Shown here piece by piece: positions 48,523 to 56,456 of a stretch of DNA of 64,000 nt; within the stretch, counting starts at the first letter, position 1; each line of letters starts with the position of its first letter. The notes beneath the pieces were generated by a model. That model was not told the DNA's origin, did no database searches, and saw only the letters and a program-made list of their open reading frames with translations. Made by a program: the position numbers and the translations under genes. The stretch is from Pseudomonas congelans. GTDB taxonomy: Bacteria > Pseudomonadota > Gammaproteobacteria > Pseudomonadales > Pseudomonadaceae. The DNA lies in assembly GCF_900103225.1 (NCBI RefSeq), contig NZ_FNJH01000001.1, forward strand, positions 203,178 through 267,177. Reading direction: 5' to 3'.

Positions 48523-48867
48523 TTGAACGAGTCGAAAATCCAGCACAACGAATCGATCCTGCTGCGCATTCTATGGATGCTGCTGTTTCTGGGGGTATGG
48601 CACGTCGCGCAGATCATTCTGTCGGGTGTGGTGCTGGTGCAACTGGTCTATCGCCTGATTTACGGCGCACCGAATGGCGGCCTGATGAACTTCGGCGACA
48701 GCATCAGCCAGTACCTGGCGCAGATCGGTCGTTTCGGGACGTTTCACAGCGACCACAAACCCTGGCCTTTCGGCGACTGGCCGGCGCCGCGTGCGCCCGA
48801 AGGCGAGGCGGCCCATCATGTTCCGTCAGCGGTACAGCCGGTACGCGGTGAGGAGCCAAAGCCATGA
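48523..48867 (+). CDS. DUF4389 membrane protein
   Basis: A 114-residue protein with one long hydrophobic segment or hairpin (residues 13-47, LRILWMLLFLGVWHVAQIIL) and a polar C-terminus with the PWPFGDWP motif typical of DUF4389. It begins at a TTG (48523) after AGGAGAAGG; no ATG fits. It overlaps sixA by 4 bp. Function unknown, conserved between gpsA and sixA in pseudomonads. Confidence 0.85.
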   Translation: MNESKIQHNESILLRILWMLLFLGVWHVAQIILSGVVLVQLVYRLIYGAPNGGLMNFGDSISQYLAQIGRFGTFHSDHKPWPFGDWPAPRAPEGEAAHHVPSAVQPVRGEEPKP

Positions 48868-49319
48868 AGGTCTGGGTATTGCGTCATGGCGAAGCGCAGT
48901 CGCGGGCGCGCAGTGATGCCGAGCGCGAGTTGACGGCACACGGGCGTGAGGAAGTGCAGAAAAGTGCGCTGCAGCTGACAGACAAGCCCGTGCAACGGAT
49001 CATTGCCAGTCCCTACGTGCGTGCACAACAGACTGCAGAGCTGGTGCGTCAGTCATTGGCATTCGATGACTCGATCGTCACCGCGCCCTGGCTTACACCC
49101 GACAGCAGCCCGCGCGAAGTGCTGGCGCAACTGGACAAGCTGGGTGTCGATGAAGTGTTGCTGGTCAGCCATCAGCCTCTGGTGGGCGAACTGATCGGGG
49201 TACTGGCGCACGGCAGTCCGCAGCAGGCCGAGCCCATGAGCACTGCCAGTCTTGCCGAGCTGGAAGGCGAGTTCGCAGTGGCAGGCGGGATGCGCCTCAA
49301 CAGCGTCAGGCACGTCTGA
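48864..49319 (+). CDS. sixA: Phosphohistidine phosphatase SixA
   Basis: SixA (151 aa) is a small histidine-phosphatase-superfamily enzyme that removes phosphate from histidine phosphotransfer proteins. The catalytic RHG is at residues 8-10 (VLRHGEA), and the second conserved histidine is in LLVSHQPLVGELIG. It overlaps the DUF4389 gene by 4 bp. It lies close to a hybrid kinase whose P. aeruginosa counterpart acts through HptB; a functional link is only a speculation. Confidence 0.93.
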   Translation: MKVWVLRHGEAQSRARSDAERELTAHGREEVQKSALQLTDKPVQRIIASPYVRAQQTAELVRQSLAFDDSIVTAPWLTPDSSPREVLAQLDKLGVDEVLLVSHQPLVGELIGVLAHGSPQQAEPMSTASLAELEGEFAVAGGMRLNSVRHV

Positions 49320-49381
49320 ACGGTCTGTGCGCACAATGAATGACCGCCGCGAATGCGGCTCTCCCGGGAAAAGGATTTAGC

Positions 49382-49825
49382 ATGAGCATATGGCGTCAGG
49401 CTCCCGATATCGAAGCCCTTACGGCGGCTCAAAAAAACACCATTGGCGAAGTGCTGGATATTCGTTTCGAAGCATTCACCGATGACTCTCTGACCGCCAG
49501 CATGGTGGTCGATCAGCGTACCCATCAGCCTTTCGGGCTGCTGCACGGCGGCGCATCCGTGGTATTGGCCGAATCACTGGGGTCGATGGCCAGTTACCTG
49601 ATCGTCGACCCGAGCAAGTATTTCTGCGTCGGGCTGGAGGTCAACGCCAACCATTTGCGTGGTGTGCGTAGCGGACGTGTCACCGGTGTGGTCAGACCCG
49701 TACACATAGGCCGGACCACCCATGTATGGGACATCCGTATCAGCAACGAAGAAGGCAAGCCAAGCTGCATTTCACGCTTGACGGTCGCCGTCGTAGCGCA
49801 TGGCAAAGAGCCTCCAGTCAAATGA
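49382..49825 (+). CDS. Hotdog-fold acyl-CoA thioesterase (PaaI/YdiI type)
   Basis: A 147-residue thioesterase. The hotdog helix HQPFGLLHGGASVVLAESLGS contains the conserved HGG and the catalytic glutamate. The start at 49382 with AAGGA upstream is preferred to an in-frame codon at 49340. The family hydrolyses aromatic or short acyl-CoAs; the gene corresponds in order to PA1618 of P. aeruginosa. Probably cytoplasmic and tetrameric. Confidence 0.92.
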   Translation: MSIWRQAPDIEALTAAQKNTIGEVLDIRFEAFTDDSLTASMVVDQRTHQPFGLLHGGASVVLAESLGSMASYLIVDPSKYFCVGLEVNANHLRGVRSGRVTGVVRPVHIGRTTHVWDIRISNEEGKPSCISRLTVAVVAHGKEPPVK

Positions 49826-49870
49826 GTGTTTTCAGCTATTAAGGACGCGTTCTCAGGTCCGGTTTGGCCG

Positions 49871-49925
49871 TTGTGAGAGGGTATCTTTTCTCTTAGTGTC
49901 TGAATGTTCCCTGGAGGGAACATTC
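49871..49925 (+). promoter_or_regulatory. Promoter with perfect palindrome at its transcription start
   Basis: TTGTGA (49871-49876) and TAGTGT (49894-49899), 17 bp apart, could form a promoter. Immediately downstream GAATGTTCCC (49902-49911) and GGGAACATTC (49916-49925) make a perfect 10-bp dyad around TGGA. It lies over the predicted start of transcription and ends 6 bases before the AGGAGG ribosome binding site of the next gene, so it may be an operator or a 5' stem on the mRNA. Confidence 0.6.
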
Positions 49926-49944
49926 ATTCTCAGGAGGATTGATG

Positions 49945-50424
49945 ATGACTGAAGATAAGCCAGCCTCACCCGGAGAGAGCCCTGCGCCTGAACACACGGT
50001 TGCGTCTGAAACGCCTGCTCTGCCGGGCAGTCCACCGTCCTTTGTCGGGGTGCTCACCGGTCAACCGATATCTGCTGCAACTCCGCCTGCAGCGAAGGCT
50101 CCACCGCAACACGGTGAATTGAATCTGGAAAAGCGCTTGAAGGCGGTCTATGCGGATAACCTGATGACCTCAGCCGAGTTCATGGCCTTGCGTGATGATG
50201 CCGACATGCTGTTCGACAAGTTGAAGGTCCAGTTTCCCGACAATGGCGCCCTCGCGCTATTCCAGCCGTTGTCGGATGTCGCGGTACAAGCCATGCAGTT
50301 AGCCATCCTGGACTTCAGAAAAGCCAAGCCCTCTGCTGAGGCCAAGGCCCTTGCCAAACAGTCTTTTGGTTTTCAGGTCGCCTATATAAAGGCTTGCCTG
50401 GACCGGTTCACCCAGGCTTTATAG
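49945..50424 (+). CDS. Unknown protein with Pro-rich N-terminus
   Basis: A 159-residue protein I do not recognise. The first 55 residues are Pro/Ala/Ser-rich and probably disordered. From residue 55 on (NLEKRLKAVYADNLMTSAEF) it is helical, with hydrophobic spacing suggestive of a four-helix domain ending in QVAYIKACLDRFTQAL. No signal peptide or membrane span. AGGAGG is 7 bases before the ATG at 49945; ATG at 49942 is also possible. It stands alone behind a palindromic promoter, so it may be tightly regulated. Confidence 0.75.
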   Translation: MTEDKPASPGESPAPEHTVASETPALPGSPPSFVGVLTGQPISAATPPAAKAPPQHGELNLEKRLKAVYADNLMTSAEFMALRDDADMLFDKLKVQFPDNGALALFQPLSDVAVQAMQLAILDFRKAKPSAEAKALAKQSFGFQVAYIKACLDRFTQAL

Positions 50425-50560
50425 GCCTTAATGCCGCTCCGACCGCCGTATCGGGTAATCCTGATGGCCGGAGTGACACCTGCGATGGCGGTTCCAGTCA
50501 TTGCCGATCCGCGAAGCAACTTGGCACAATCGTGACTCGTCCGCTCATGGAAGTATTGGC

Positions 50561-51370
50561 ATGTCGCAACCCGTGTTTTTTGCTCACGCCAATGGCTTCC
50601 CTTCGGCGACGTACAGCAAGCTGTTTTGCGCGCTGGCGCCGGAGTATTCGGTGGTTCATCTTGAGCAACACGCCCATGACCCGCGCTTTCCGGTGGATGA
50701 CAATTGGCTGAATCTGGTCGATGAGCTGATCCACCATCTTCATGAGCAGCCGGGCCCGGTGTGGGGGGTAGGGCACTCGCTTGGCGGCGTGTTGCATCTG
50801 CATGCCGCATTGCGCTGCCCGGAACTCTACCGGGGCGTGGTGATGCTCGACTCGCCGGTGCTGGGGCTGGCTGATCAGTTGTTCATCCGCGCTGCCAAGC
50901 GCCTGGGCTTTATCGACCGAATCACGCCAGCGGGTCGTACTCTAGGGCGTCGTGAGGCGTTTGACGATCTGCAGTCGGCACGCGCCTACTTCGCTGGCAA
51001 GACCCTGTTCAGCCGCTTCGATCCCGACTGCCTGACCGCCTACCTGCAACACGGTCTGCGCGAGGACGGCGGGCAGTGGCGTCTGCGCTTCGACCCGGCG
51101 ACCGAGATCAGCATCTACCGCAGCATCCCGCACACCAGCCCCATGCCGTCACGGGAACTCAAGGTACCGCTGGCCATGGTGCGAGGCAAACACAGCCGGG
51201 TGATCATGCCTCATCATGGCTATCTGGCCCGACGCATGCGCGAAGGCGAATACCTGACCATGCCCGGAGGGCACATGTTTCCCCTTGAACGACCGGATGA
51301 AACCGCATTGCTGCTCAAAACGCTGCTCGCTCGCTGGGGCGCGCGTAGCGCTTCAAGGGTGACGGCGTGA
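50561..51370 (+). CDS. Alpha/beta hydrolase
   Basis: A 269-residue alpha/beta-hydrolase. The oxyanion region HANGFPSATYSKLF opens the fold, the nucleophile serine is in GVGHSLGGVLHLHAA, and the histidine is in MPGGHMFPLERPDE. The start is at 50561; the frame upstream is not conserved in character. It overlaps the next hydrolase gene by 4 bp (GTGA). Two adjacent hydrolases occupy the same place in P. aeruginosa (PA1621/PA1622, from memory). The substrate is unknown; esters or lactones are likely. Confidence 0.88.
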   Translation: MSQPVFFAHANGFPSATYSKLFCALAPEYSVVHLEQHAHDPRFPVDDNWLNLVDELIHHLHEQPGPVWGVGHSLGGVLHLHAALRCPELYRGVVMLDSPVLGLADQLFIRAAKRLGFIDRITPAGRTLGRREAFDDLQSARAYFAGKTLFSRFDPDCLTAYLQHGLREDGGQWRLRFDPATEISIYRSIPHTSPMPSRELKVPLAMVRGKHSRVIMPHHGYLARRMREGEYLTMPGGHMFPLERPDETALLLKTLLARWGARSASRVTA

Positions 51371-52221
51371 CGTTTACCGTGGAGGAGGTCCGTTTCAATC
51401 TGGGGCATATCGAACTCGCTGCTCACCTTTACGGCGCCGAGGACGGCCAGCCGGTGATTGCCTTGCATGGCTGGCTCGACAACGCCAACAGCTTTGCCCG
51501 GCTGGCGCCGCAGCTGGAGGGCCTGCGCATCGTAGCGCTCGATCTGGCCGGGCATGGTCATTCAGAGCATCGGCCTGCCGGGGCATCCTATGCGCTGGCC
51601 GACTATGTATTTGACGTGCTGCAGGTCGCCGAGCAATTGGGCTGGCAACGCTTCTCCCTGATGGGCCATTCGCTGGGCGCTATCATTTCGGTATTGCTGG
51701 CCGGGTCGTTGCCGGAGCGTGTCACGCGGCTGGCCCTGATCGATGGTTTGCTTCCCTTGACCGGCGACCCTGAATCCGCCGCCGAGCGGATGGGCTCCGC
51801 TCTGCAGGCGCAGCTCAGGTTGTCAGGCAAGAAAAAGCCGGTTTACGAGGATCAGCAACGCGCTGTTCAGGCGCGCATGAAAGGCGTTCTCCCGGTCAGT
51901 CGCGAGGCTGCCGAATTACTTGCGCAGCGCGGCCTGATGCCGGTGCCCGGCGGCTATACCTGGCGCAGTGACGGTCGCCTGACATTGCCTTCTGCGATAC
52001 GTCTTACACATCAGCAGGCGATGTCTTTCGTCAACGCTATCCGTTGCCCGACGCAACTGCTGGTCGCTACGGGCGGCATGCTGGCGAAAAACCAGCTCAT
52101 GCTGTCCGGTCTGCCTTTCGACGTCGTGCAGCTTGAGGGTGGCCATCACCTGCACCTGGACGATGAGCAGGGTGCAAGCTCTGTTGCACACTGTATCAAT
52201 CGCTTCTTCGCTGCTTCTTGA
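51367..52221 (+). CDS. Alpha/beta hydrolase (MhpC-like)
   Basis: A 284-residue alpha/beta-hydrolase beginning at a GTG that overlaps the stop of the previous gene. VIALHGWLDNANSFARLAPQ is the oxyanion segment, SLMGHSLGAIISVLLAGS carries the nucleophile serine and GGHHLHLDDEQ the histidine. It is probably translated by coupling with its neighbour. Not a paralogue close enough to suggest recent duplication. The substrate is unknown. Confidence 0.88.
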   Translation: MTFTVEEVRFNLGHIELAAHLYGAEDGQPVIALHGWLDNANSFARLAPQLEGLRIVALDLAGHGHSEHRPAGASYALADYVFDVLQVAEQLGWQRFSLMGHSLGAIISVLLAGSLPERVTRLALIDGLLPLTGDPESAAERMGSALQAQLRLSGKKKPVYEDQQRAVQARMKGVLPVSREAAELLAQRGLMPVPGGYTWRSDGRLTLPSAIRLTHQQAMSFVNAIRCPTQLLVATGGMLAKNQLMLSGLPFDVVQLEGGHHLHLDDEQGASSVAHCINRFFAAS

Positions 52222-52360
52222 CTTGAGCCCGGCAACTGCCGACGCTGGGCGGGTTGAAACAGGAGTCAACCGTGATGGATCAATCTGCAGCCTCTCGTGA
52301 CCGCCTTGCCGGCGATCTTTTATATTTTCGTTCCCTGCTTGCCTGCCAATGAGAGCACTC

Positions 52361-53179
52361 ATGCGTTTATCAAGTGTTCCCGTTGTCGCCTTGTGCCTGT
52401 CGATGTTCAGCGCCGGGCTCTGTGCCGCCGATGCGCCAGGCAGCAGTGATCTGCAGATTCTGCCACGCCTGGCGGACACGGAAATCGTCGATTATCGTCC
52501 GGCTGCCGAGCTTGAGCGCGTCTACCCGATGGGTTCTATCCGCAAGATCAGCGGCCAGTTGCGTTTCGATGGCCAGGTCAGTGCGCGGGGCACTCTGACG
52601 GCGGTCACCTATCAATTACCTGTCGAGCGGACTTCCGACGACGCTTTCACCGCAGCTCGCGAAACCTTGCAGCAGCAGGGCGCCGAGCTTCTGTTCTGGT
52701 GTCAGGCGCGCGACTGCGGAGAAAGCAGCCTGTGGGCCAACGAAGTGTTCGGCAACGCCAAACTGTATGGCGCGGATGACCGCCAGGCTTACCTGCTGCT
52801 GCGTCTGGCAGAACCGCGCAGTGACACTTTGGTAGCGCTTTACAGCATCACCCGTGGCAACCGCCGCGCCTACCTGCACGTCGAGCAGTTTGAATCCTCC
52901 GCGCCACTGGGCGAACTGCTGCCGACCTCGGCCACCTTGCTGCGCCAATTGCGAAGCACCGGCAAGCTGGAACTGCCCCGCCTGAGCGGCGAACCACAGG
53001 ATGCCTGGGTCACCCTTATTTCCCGCGCCCTGAACCTGGACAGCAGCCTGCGCGCCACGGTGTCCGGGCCCAGTGCCGGCGCCTGGCTTGAGGCCCTGAT
53101 CGCCAAAGGCGTTCGCGCCGCCCGGCTCGAGGCAGGCGTCAATGAAGGGAAGGGGCTCAAGATCGAGGTTATCCGCTAG
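52361..53179 (+). CDS. DUF4892 family secreted protein
   Basis: A 272-residue exported protein with a signal peptide (MRLSSVPVVALCLSMFSAGL, cleaved near CAA-D). The mature part (LQILPRLADTEIVDYRPAAE, GAELLFWCQARDCGESSLWA) matches what I know as DUF4892. The ATG at 52361 is chosen for signal-peptide form; an ATG four codons earlier is possible. The C-terminal 90 residues resemble an OmpA-like fold (ISRALNLDSSLRATVSGPS) but without a clear motif. Function unknown; periplasmic. Confidence 0.82.
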   Translation: MRLSSVPVVALCLSMFSAGLCAADAPGSSDLQILPRLADTEIVDYRPAAELERVYPMGSIRKISGQLRFDGQVSARGTLTAVTYQLPVERTSDDAFTAARETLQQQGAELLFWCQARDCGESSLWANEVFGNAKLYGADDRQAYLLLRLAEPRSDTLVALYSITRGNRRAYLHVEQFESSAPLGELLPTSATLLRQLRSTGKLELPRLSGEPQDAWVTLISRALNLDSSLRATVSGPSAGAWLEALIAKGVRAARLEAGVNEGKGLKIEVIR

Positions 53180-53248
53180 AACAGCGATGGCGGACAGGCA
53201 GGTTCGCCATTATGCTCGCTCCCTCCGATCCTTTTTAGTGAATAGCGC

Positions 53249-54295
53249 ATGTTCAACAATGACCGTCTGTTGGTGCAGATTCTGCTGCTGGCGCTGTTCG
53301 GTGCCTGTCTCTGGGTGATGGCGCCGTTCTGGTCGGCGCTGGTATGGGGCGCGGTGCTGGCCTTCGCCAGCTGGCCGCTGATGCGTTTGCTGACCCGCTG
53401 GTTCAAGGGTCGAGAGTCGCTGGCTGCGTTGGTGATGTGCCTGTGCTGGATGCTGCTGGTCGCGGCGCCGCTGGTGTGGCTGGGTTTCAATCTCGCCGAC
53501 CATGTGCGTGACGCAACCGGCCTGATCAAAGACATTCAGGTCGACGGCTTGCCTGATCCACCGCAATGGCTGGCAGGTATTCCGCTGGTGGGCGAACGGC
53601 TGGTAGCGCTGTGGACCACCATCGATCAGCAAGGCGCGGCGTTCATGGCGACGCTCAAACCACACCTGGGGCAGGTCGGTAACTGGATTCTGGCACGCAG
53701 TGCGCAGATCGGCAGTGGGATTCTGGAACTGACCCTGAGCATCGTCTTCGCCTTCTTCTTCTACAGGGACGGTCCGCGCCTGGCCGCCTTCGTGCTCAGC
53801 CTGCTTGAACGCCTGATTGGCGAGCGCGCCCAGTATTATCTGGATCTGGTCGCCGGCACGGTGCAACGCGTGGTCAACGGGGTCATCGGGACGGCAGCGG
53901 CCCAGGCGGTACTGGCGCTGATCGGCTTTCTGATCGCCGGTATTCCCGGTGCATTGGTGCTGGGTATTCTGACCTTTCTGTTCAGTCTCATCCCGATGGG
54001 TCCGCCATTGGTCTGGCTGCCGGCCACTGCCTGGCTGGTCTGGCAGGGCGAGTACGGCATGGCGATATTTCTGGGCATCTGGGGGATGTTCATCATCAGT
54101 GGCGTGGACAACGTGCTCAAGCCATACCTAATCAGCAGGGGCGGCAATCTGCCGCTGGTAATCGTCTTGCTGGGTGTGTTCGGCGGGTTGCTTGCCTTCG
54201 GCTTCATCGGCCTGTTCATCGGCCCGACGCTGCTGGCAGTCGCGTACAGCCTGTTGACCGACTGGGTCGGCAGCGAGCGTGCCCGCAGCCGCTGA
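53249..54295 (+). CDS. AI-2E family transporter (YdiK/PerM type)
   Basis: A 348-residue membrane protein of the AI-2 exporter/PerM family with about seven or eight membrane spans: two at the N-terminus, a soluble segment (about 95-150), and a cluster from 150 to 335 containing the signature VVNGVIGTAAAQAVLALIGF and FGFIGLFIGPTLLAVAYSLL. The transported substrate is unproven for most members; autoinducer-2 export is a family name, not evidence. It converges with a sensor kinase gene; no terminator is obvious in the 113-bp gap. Confidence 0.88.
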   Translation: MFNNDRLLVQILLLALFGACLWVMAPFWSALVWGAVLAFASWPLMRLLTRWFKGRESLAALVMCLCWMLLVAAPLVWLGFNLADHVRDATGLIKDIQVDGLPDPPQWLAGIPLVGERLVALWTTIDQQGAAFMATLKPHLGQVGNWILARSAQIGSGILELTLSIVFAFFFYRDGPRLAAFVLSLLERLIGERAQYYLDLVAGTVQRVVNGVIGTAAAQAVLALIGFLIAGIPGALVLGILTFLFSLIPMGPPLVWLPATAWLVWQGEYGMAIFLGIWGMFIISGVDNVLKPYLISRGGNLPLVIVLLGVFGGLLAFGFIGLFIGPTLLAVAYSLLTDWVGSERARSR

Positions 54296-54408
54296 CGGCG
54301 AACGTTTTCGCAGTGGTTTCCAGGCACGGAGTGGTTGCACGGTCTAACTGGTTTGGCTGGAGAGACTGCTGATATCACGCTGGCCATTGTTCGCACTCAC
54401 AGAGTGCG

Positions 54409-55434
54409 TCACAGGCGTGGCAGGTTCAGTATCGCCGTCAGGCCGCCGCCCGGCGTCTGCGCCAGCGTCAGATCACCGCCGATCCGCCGGGCGGCTTCTC
54501 GGGCGATGCTCATGCCCATGCCGATACCGCCCGAGTTGCGGTTACGCGAGCTTTCCAGACGGTAGAACGGTTCGAATACCGTCTCGTGAAACTCAGGCGC
54601 GATGCCCGGTCCGTGATCAACCACCGATATGCGCACGCGCTCGAGGCTGTCCTCGATCACGATATGCGCGCTACCGGCATAGCGCAGCGCGTTGTCGACC
54701 AGATTCTGCAGGCACGAGCGCAGTGCCATCGGCTGCGTTTTGAGCGGCTTGCACTGGCCTTCGTACTGCACGTCGTCGCCATTGTCCTGGGCATTCTCGG
54801 CCTGTGACTCGATCAGCGCCTGCAAGTCGAACTGCTGCAAGCCCTCGTTTCGCCGATGTTCGTTGAGGTAGGCGAGCGTGGCGTCGAGCATGTTGATCAT
54901 GTCGTTGAGGTCTTGAGTCATCTGGCCATGCAGCTTCGGTTCCTCAATCTGTTCGACGCGCAGCTTGAGCCGCGAAAGGGGCGTGCGCAGGTCATGGGAT
55001 ACCGCAGCGAGCATGCGTCCGCGTTGTTGCATCTGTTCACGGATGTTGCGCTGCATCAGGTTGAACGTCTGCGCAGCCTGCCGGGCTTCTTTGGGGCCGA
55101 TGATCTCCAGTGCCGGGCTGTCGAGATTTTCACTGAGCCGCTCTGCTGCCTCGCTAAGGCGCTGTACCGGGCGGGCCAGCGCTTTGGCGCCGTACCACGC
55201 GGCAACAATCAGGGTGACGAACTGAAAGAACAGCACCACCAGCGGACCACCCGGCGGCGGCCTGTGCCGTTGCCCTCGATCGTCCTGTGCATGCTGCGCA
55301 TCCGGGCGGTCTTCAGGGGGCGGGCGCATGCCGTATTGCGTGAACCAGATGAACGCCAGCAAGTGCGCGAGCATGATCGCCAGCAGCGCGCCGCCGAACA
55401 GTCGGGCAAATAGCGTATCGAACCTGCGGATCAA
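54409..55434 (-). CDS. Two-component sensor histidine kinase (EnvZ-like)
   Basis: A 341-residue membrane kinase. Two spans (about 13-33 and 63-83) bracket a short periplasmic loop rich in Pro, Arg, His and Asp (residues 36-62). HAMP (85-138), HisKA with H147 (MLAAVSHDLRTPLSRLK) and HATPase (LQNLVDNALRYAG, DHGPGI, GGIGMGMSIA) follow. The His/Asp-rich loop could bind a metal or polyphosphate-like ligand, but this is inference. It overlaps its response regulator gene by 4 bp and is translated after it. Confidence 0.92.
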   Translation of the reverse strand: MIRRFDTLFARLFGGALLAIMLAHLLAFIWFTQYGMRPPPEDRPDAQHAQDDRGQRHRPPPGGPLVVLFFQFVTLIVAAWYGAKALARPVQRLSEAAERLSENLDSPALEIIGPKEARQAAQTFNLMQRNIREQMQQRGRMLAAVSHDLRTPLSRLKLRVEQIEEPKLHGQMTQDLNDMINMLDATLAYLNEHRRNEGLQQFDLQALIESQAENAQDNGDDVQYEGQCKPLKTQPMALRSCLQNLVDNALRYAGSAHIVIEDSLERVRISVVDHGPGIAPEFHETVFEPFYRLESSRNRNSGGIGMGMSIAREAARRIGGDLTLAQTPGGGLTAILNLPRL

Positions 55435-56180
55435 CCCAGCTCCCTGGCATCGAAAAGATAGCCTTCGCCGCGTACGGTCTTGATCAACTGCGGATTTTTC
55501 GGGTCGTCCCCCAGTTTCTGACGCAAGCGCGAGACCAGCAAATCGATGCTGCGGTCAAAGGCTTCTATCGAGCGGCCTCGGGCAGCATCGAGCAGTTGCT
55601 CGCGGCTCAGCACCCGGTGAGGTCTTTCGAGAAAAACGCGCAGCAGCCGGAACTCGGCGTTGGACAGCGGTACAACCAGGCCATCGGCCGCTGTCAGTTG
55701 ACGCAAGACACTGTTCAGGCGCCAGGCGTCGAAACGGATGGTGGAGCGCTGATCGCTGCGTTCATCACGTACCCGACGCAGAATGGTCTGGATGCGCGCG
55801 ACCAGTTCGCGCGGCTCGAACGGTTTGGCCATGTAATCATCGGCGCCCAGCTCCAGGCCGATGATCCGGTCAGTCGGCTCGCAACGAGCCGTCAGCATCA
55901 GGATAGGGATGTCGGATGTGCTGCGCAGCCAGCGGCAAAGCGACAAGCCGTCTTCCCCGGGCAACATCAGGTCAAGCACCACTACGTCAAACTTTTCTTC
56001 GTCCAGGGCCAGGCGCATCTGGGCACCGTCAGTCACGCCGCGTGCCTGAATGTTGAAACGCTTCAGGTAATCGCACAGCAACTCACGGATCGCTACGTCG
56101 TCATCGACGATCAGAGCGCGGGTAGTCCAGCGCTGTTCGGTGGCCGATTCATCGGCCGGACTGTCGGTAAGTACTTGCAT
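55431..56180 (-). CDS. OmpR-family response regulator
   Basis: A 249-residue regulator. The receiver domain (about 22-135) has acidic pocket residues in LIVDDDV, phospho-acceptor D70 in VVVLDLMLPGEDGLS and the lysine in YMAKPFEPRE. The C-terminal winged helix (about 150-245) ends ...GRSIEAFDRSIDLLVSRLRQKLG. The start at 56180 (MQVLTDSPADESA) leaves a 20-residue N-terminal tail before the receiver domain, a little longer than usual. It partners the overlapping kinase. Targets are unknown; the adjacent surface-protein genes are one possibility. Confidence 0.93.
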   Translation of the reverse strand: MQVLTDSPADESATEQRWTTRALIVDDDVAIRELLCDYLKRFNIQARGVTDGAQMRLALDEEKFDVVVLDLMLPGEDGLSLCRWLRSTSDIPILMLTARCEPTDRIIGLELGADDYMAKPFEPRELVARIQTILRRVRDERSDQRSTIRFDAWRLNSVLRQLTAADGLVVPLSNAEFRLLRVFLERPHRVLSREQLLDAARGRSIEAFDRSIDLLVSRLRQKLGDDPKNPQLIKTVRGEGYLFDARELG

Positions 56181-56363
56181 AGGCCTTCGCTGTCTCACTG
56201 GCTGCCTGTGACCGGGTATCGGCTGGCTGGCGCGCGGTGCGCAATCGTGTCGATATGAAATGTCGTGTGCATGTCATCACTGTATCAATTCGGACACATT
56301 TTTCCGTGTCTTCGATGAGACCAGATTTTCACGGCTGTCAAGCTAGCAAATTCGAGAGTTGTG

Positions 56364-56400
56364 CCTGGCTTGCAGTGGTTGTCCACTGGCATGCCAGGCG
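56364..56400 (+). promoter_or_regulatory. Strong stem-loop in the leader of the first Ig-like gene
   Basis: GCCTGGC (56364-56370) pairs with GCCAGGC (56394-56400), and CAGTGG (56374-56379) with CCACTG (56384-56389) around a four-base TTGT loop. No T-run follows, and the structure ends about 57 bases before the start codon. The rest of the 276-bp gap (56181-56456) has no gene and no convincing promoter. Confidence 0.55.
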
Positions 56401-56456
56401 GCACGTTCCCCAAGGCCTCTGCTGTCTGCGGACACGCCATTCAGGAGATGCTAATC

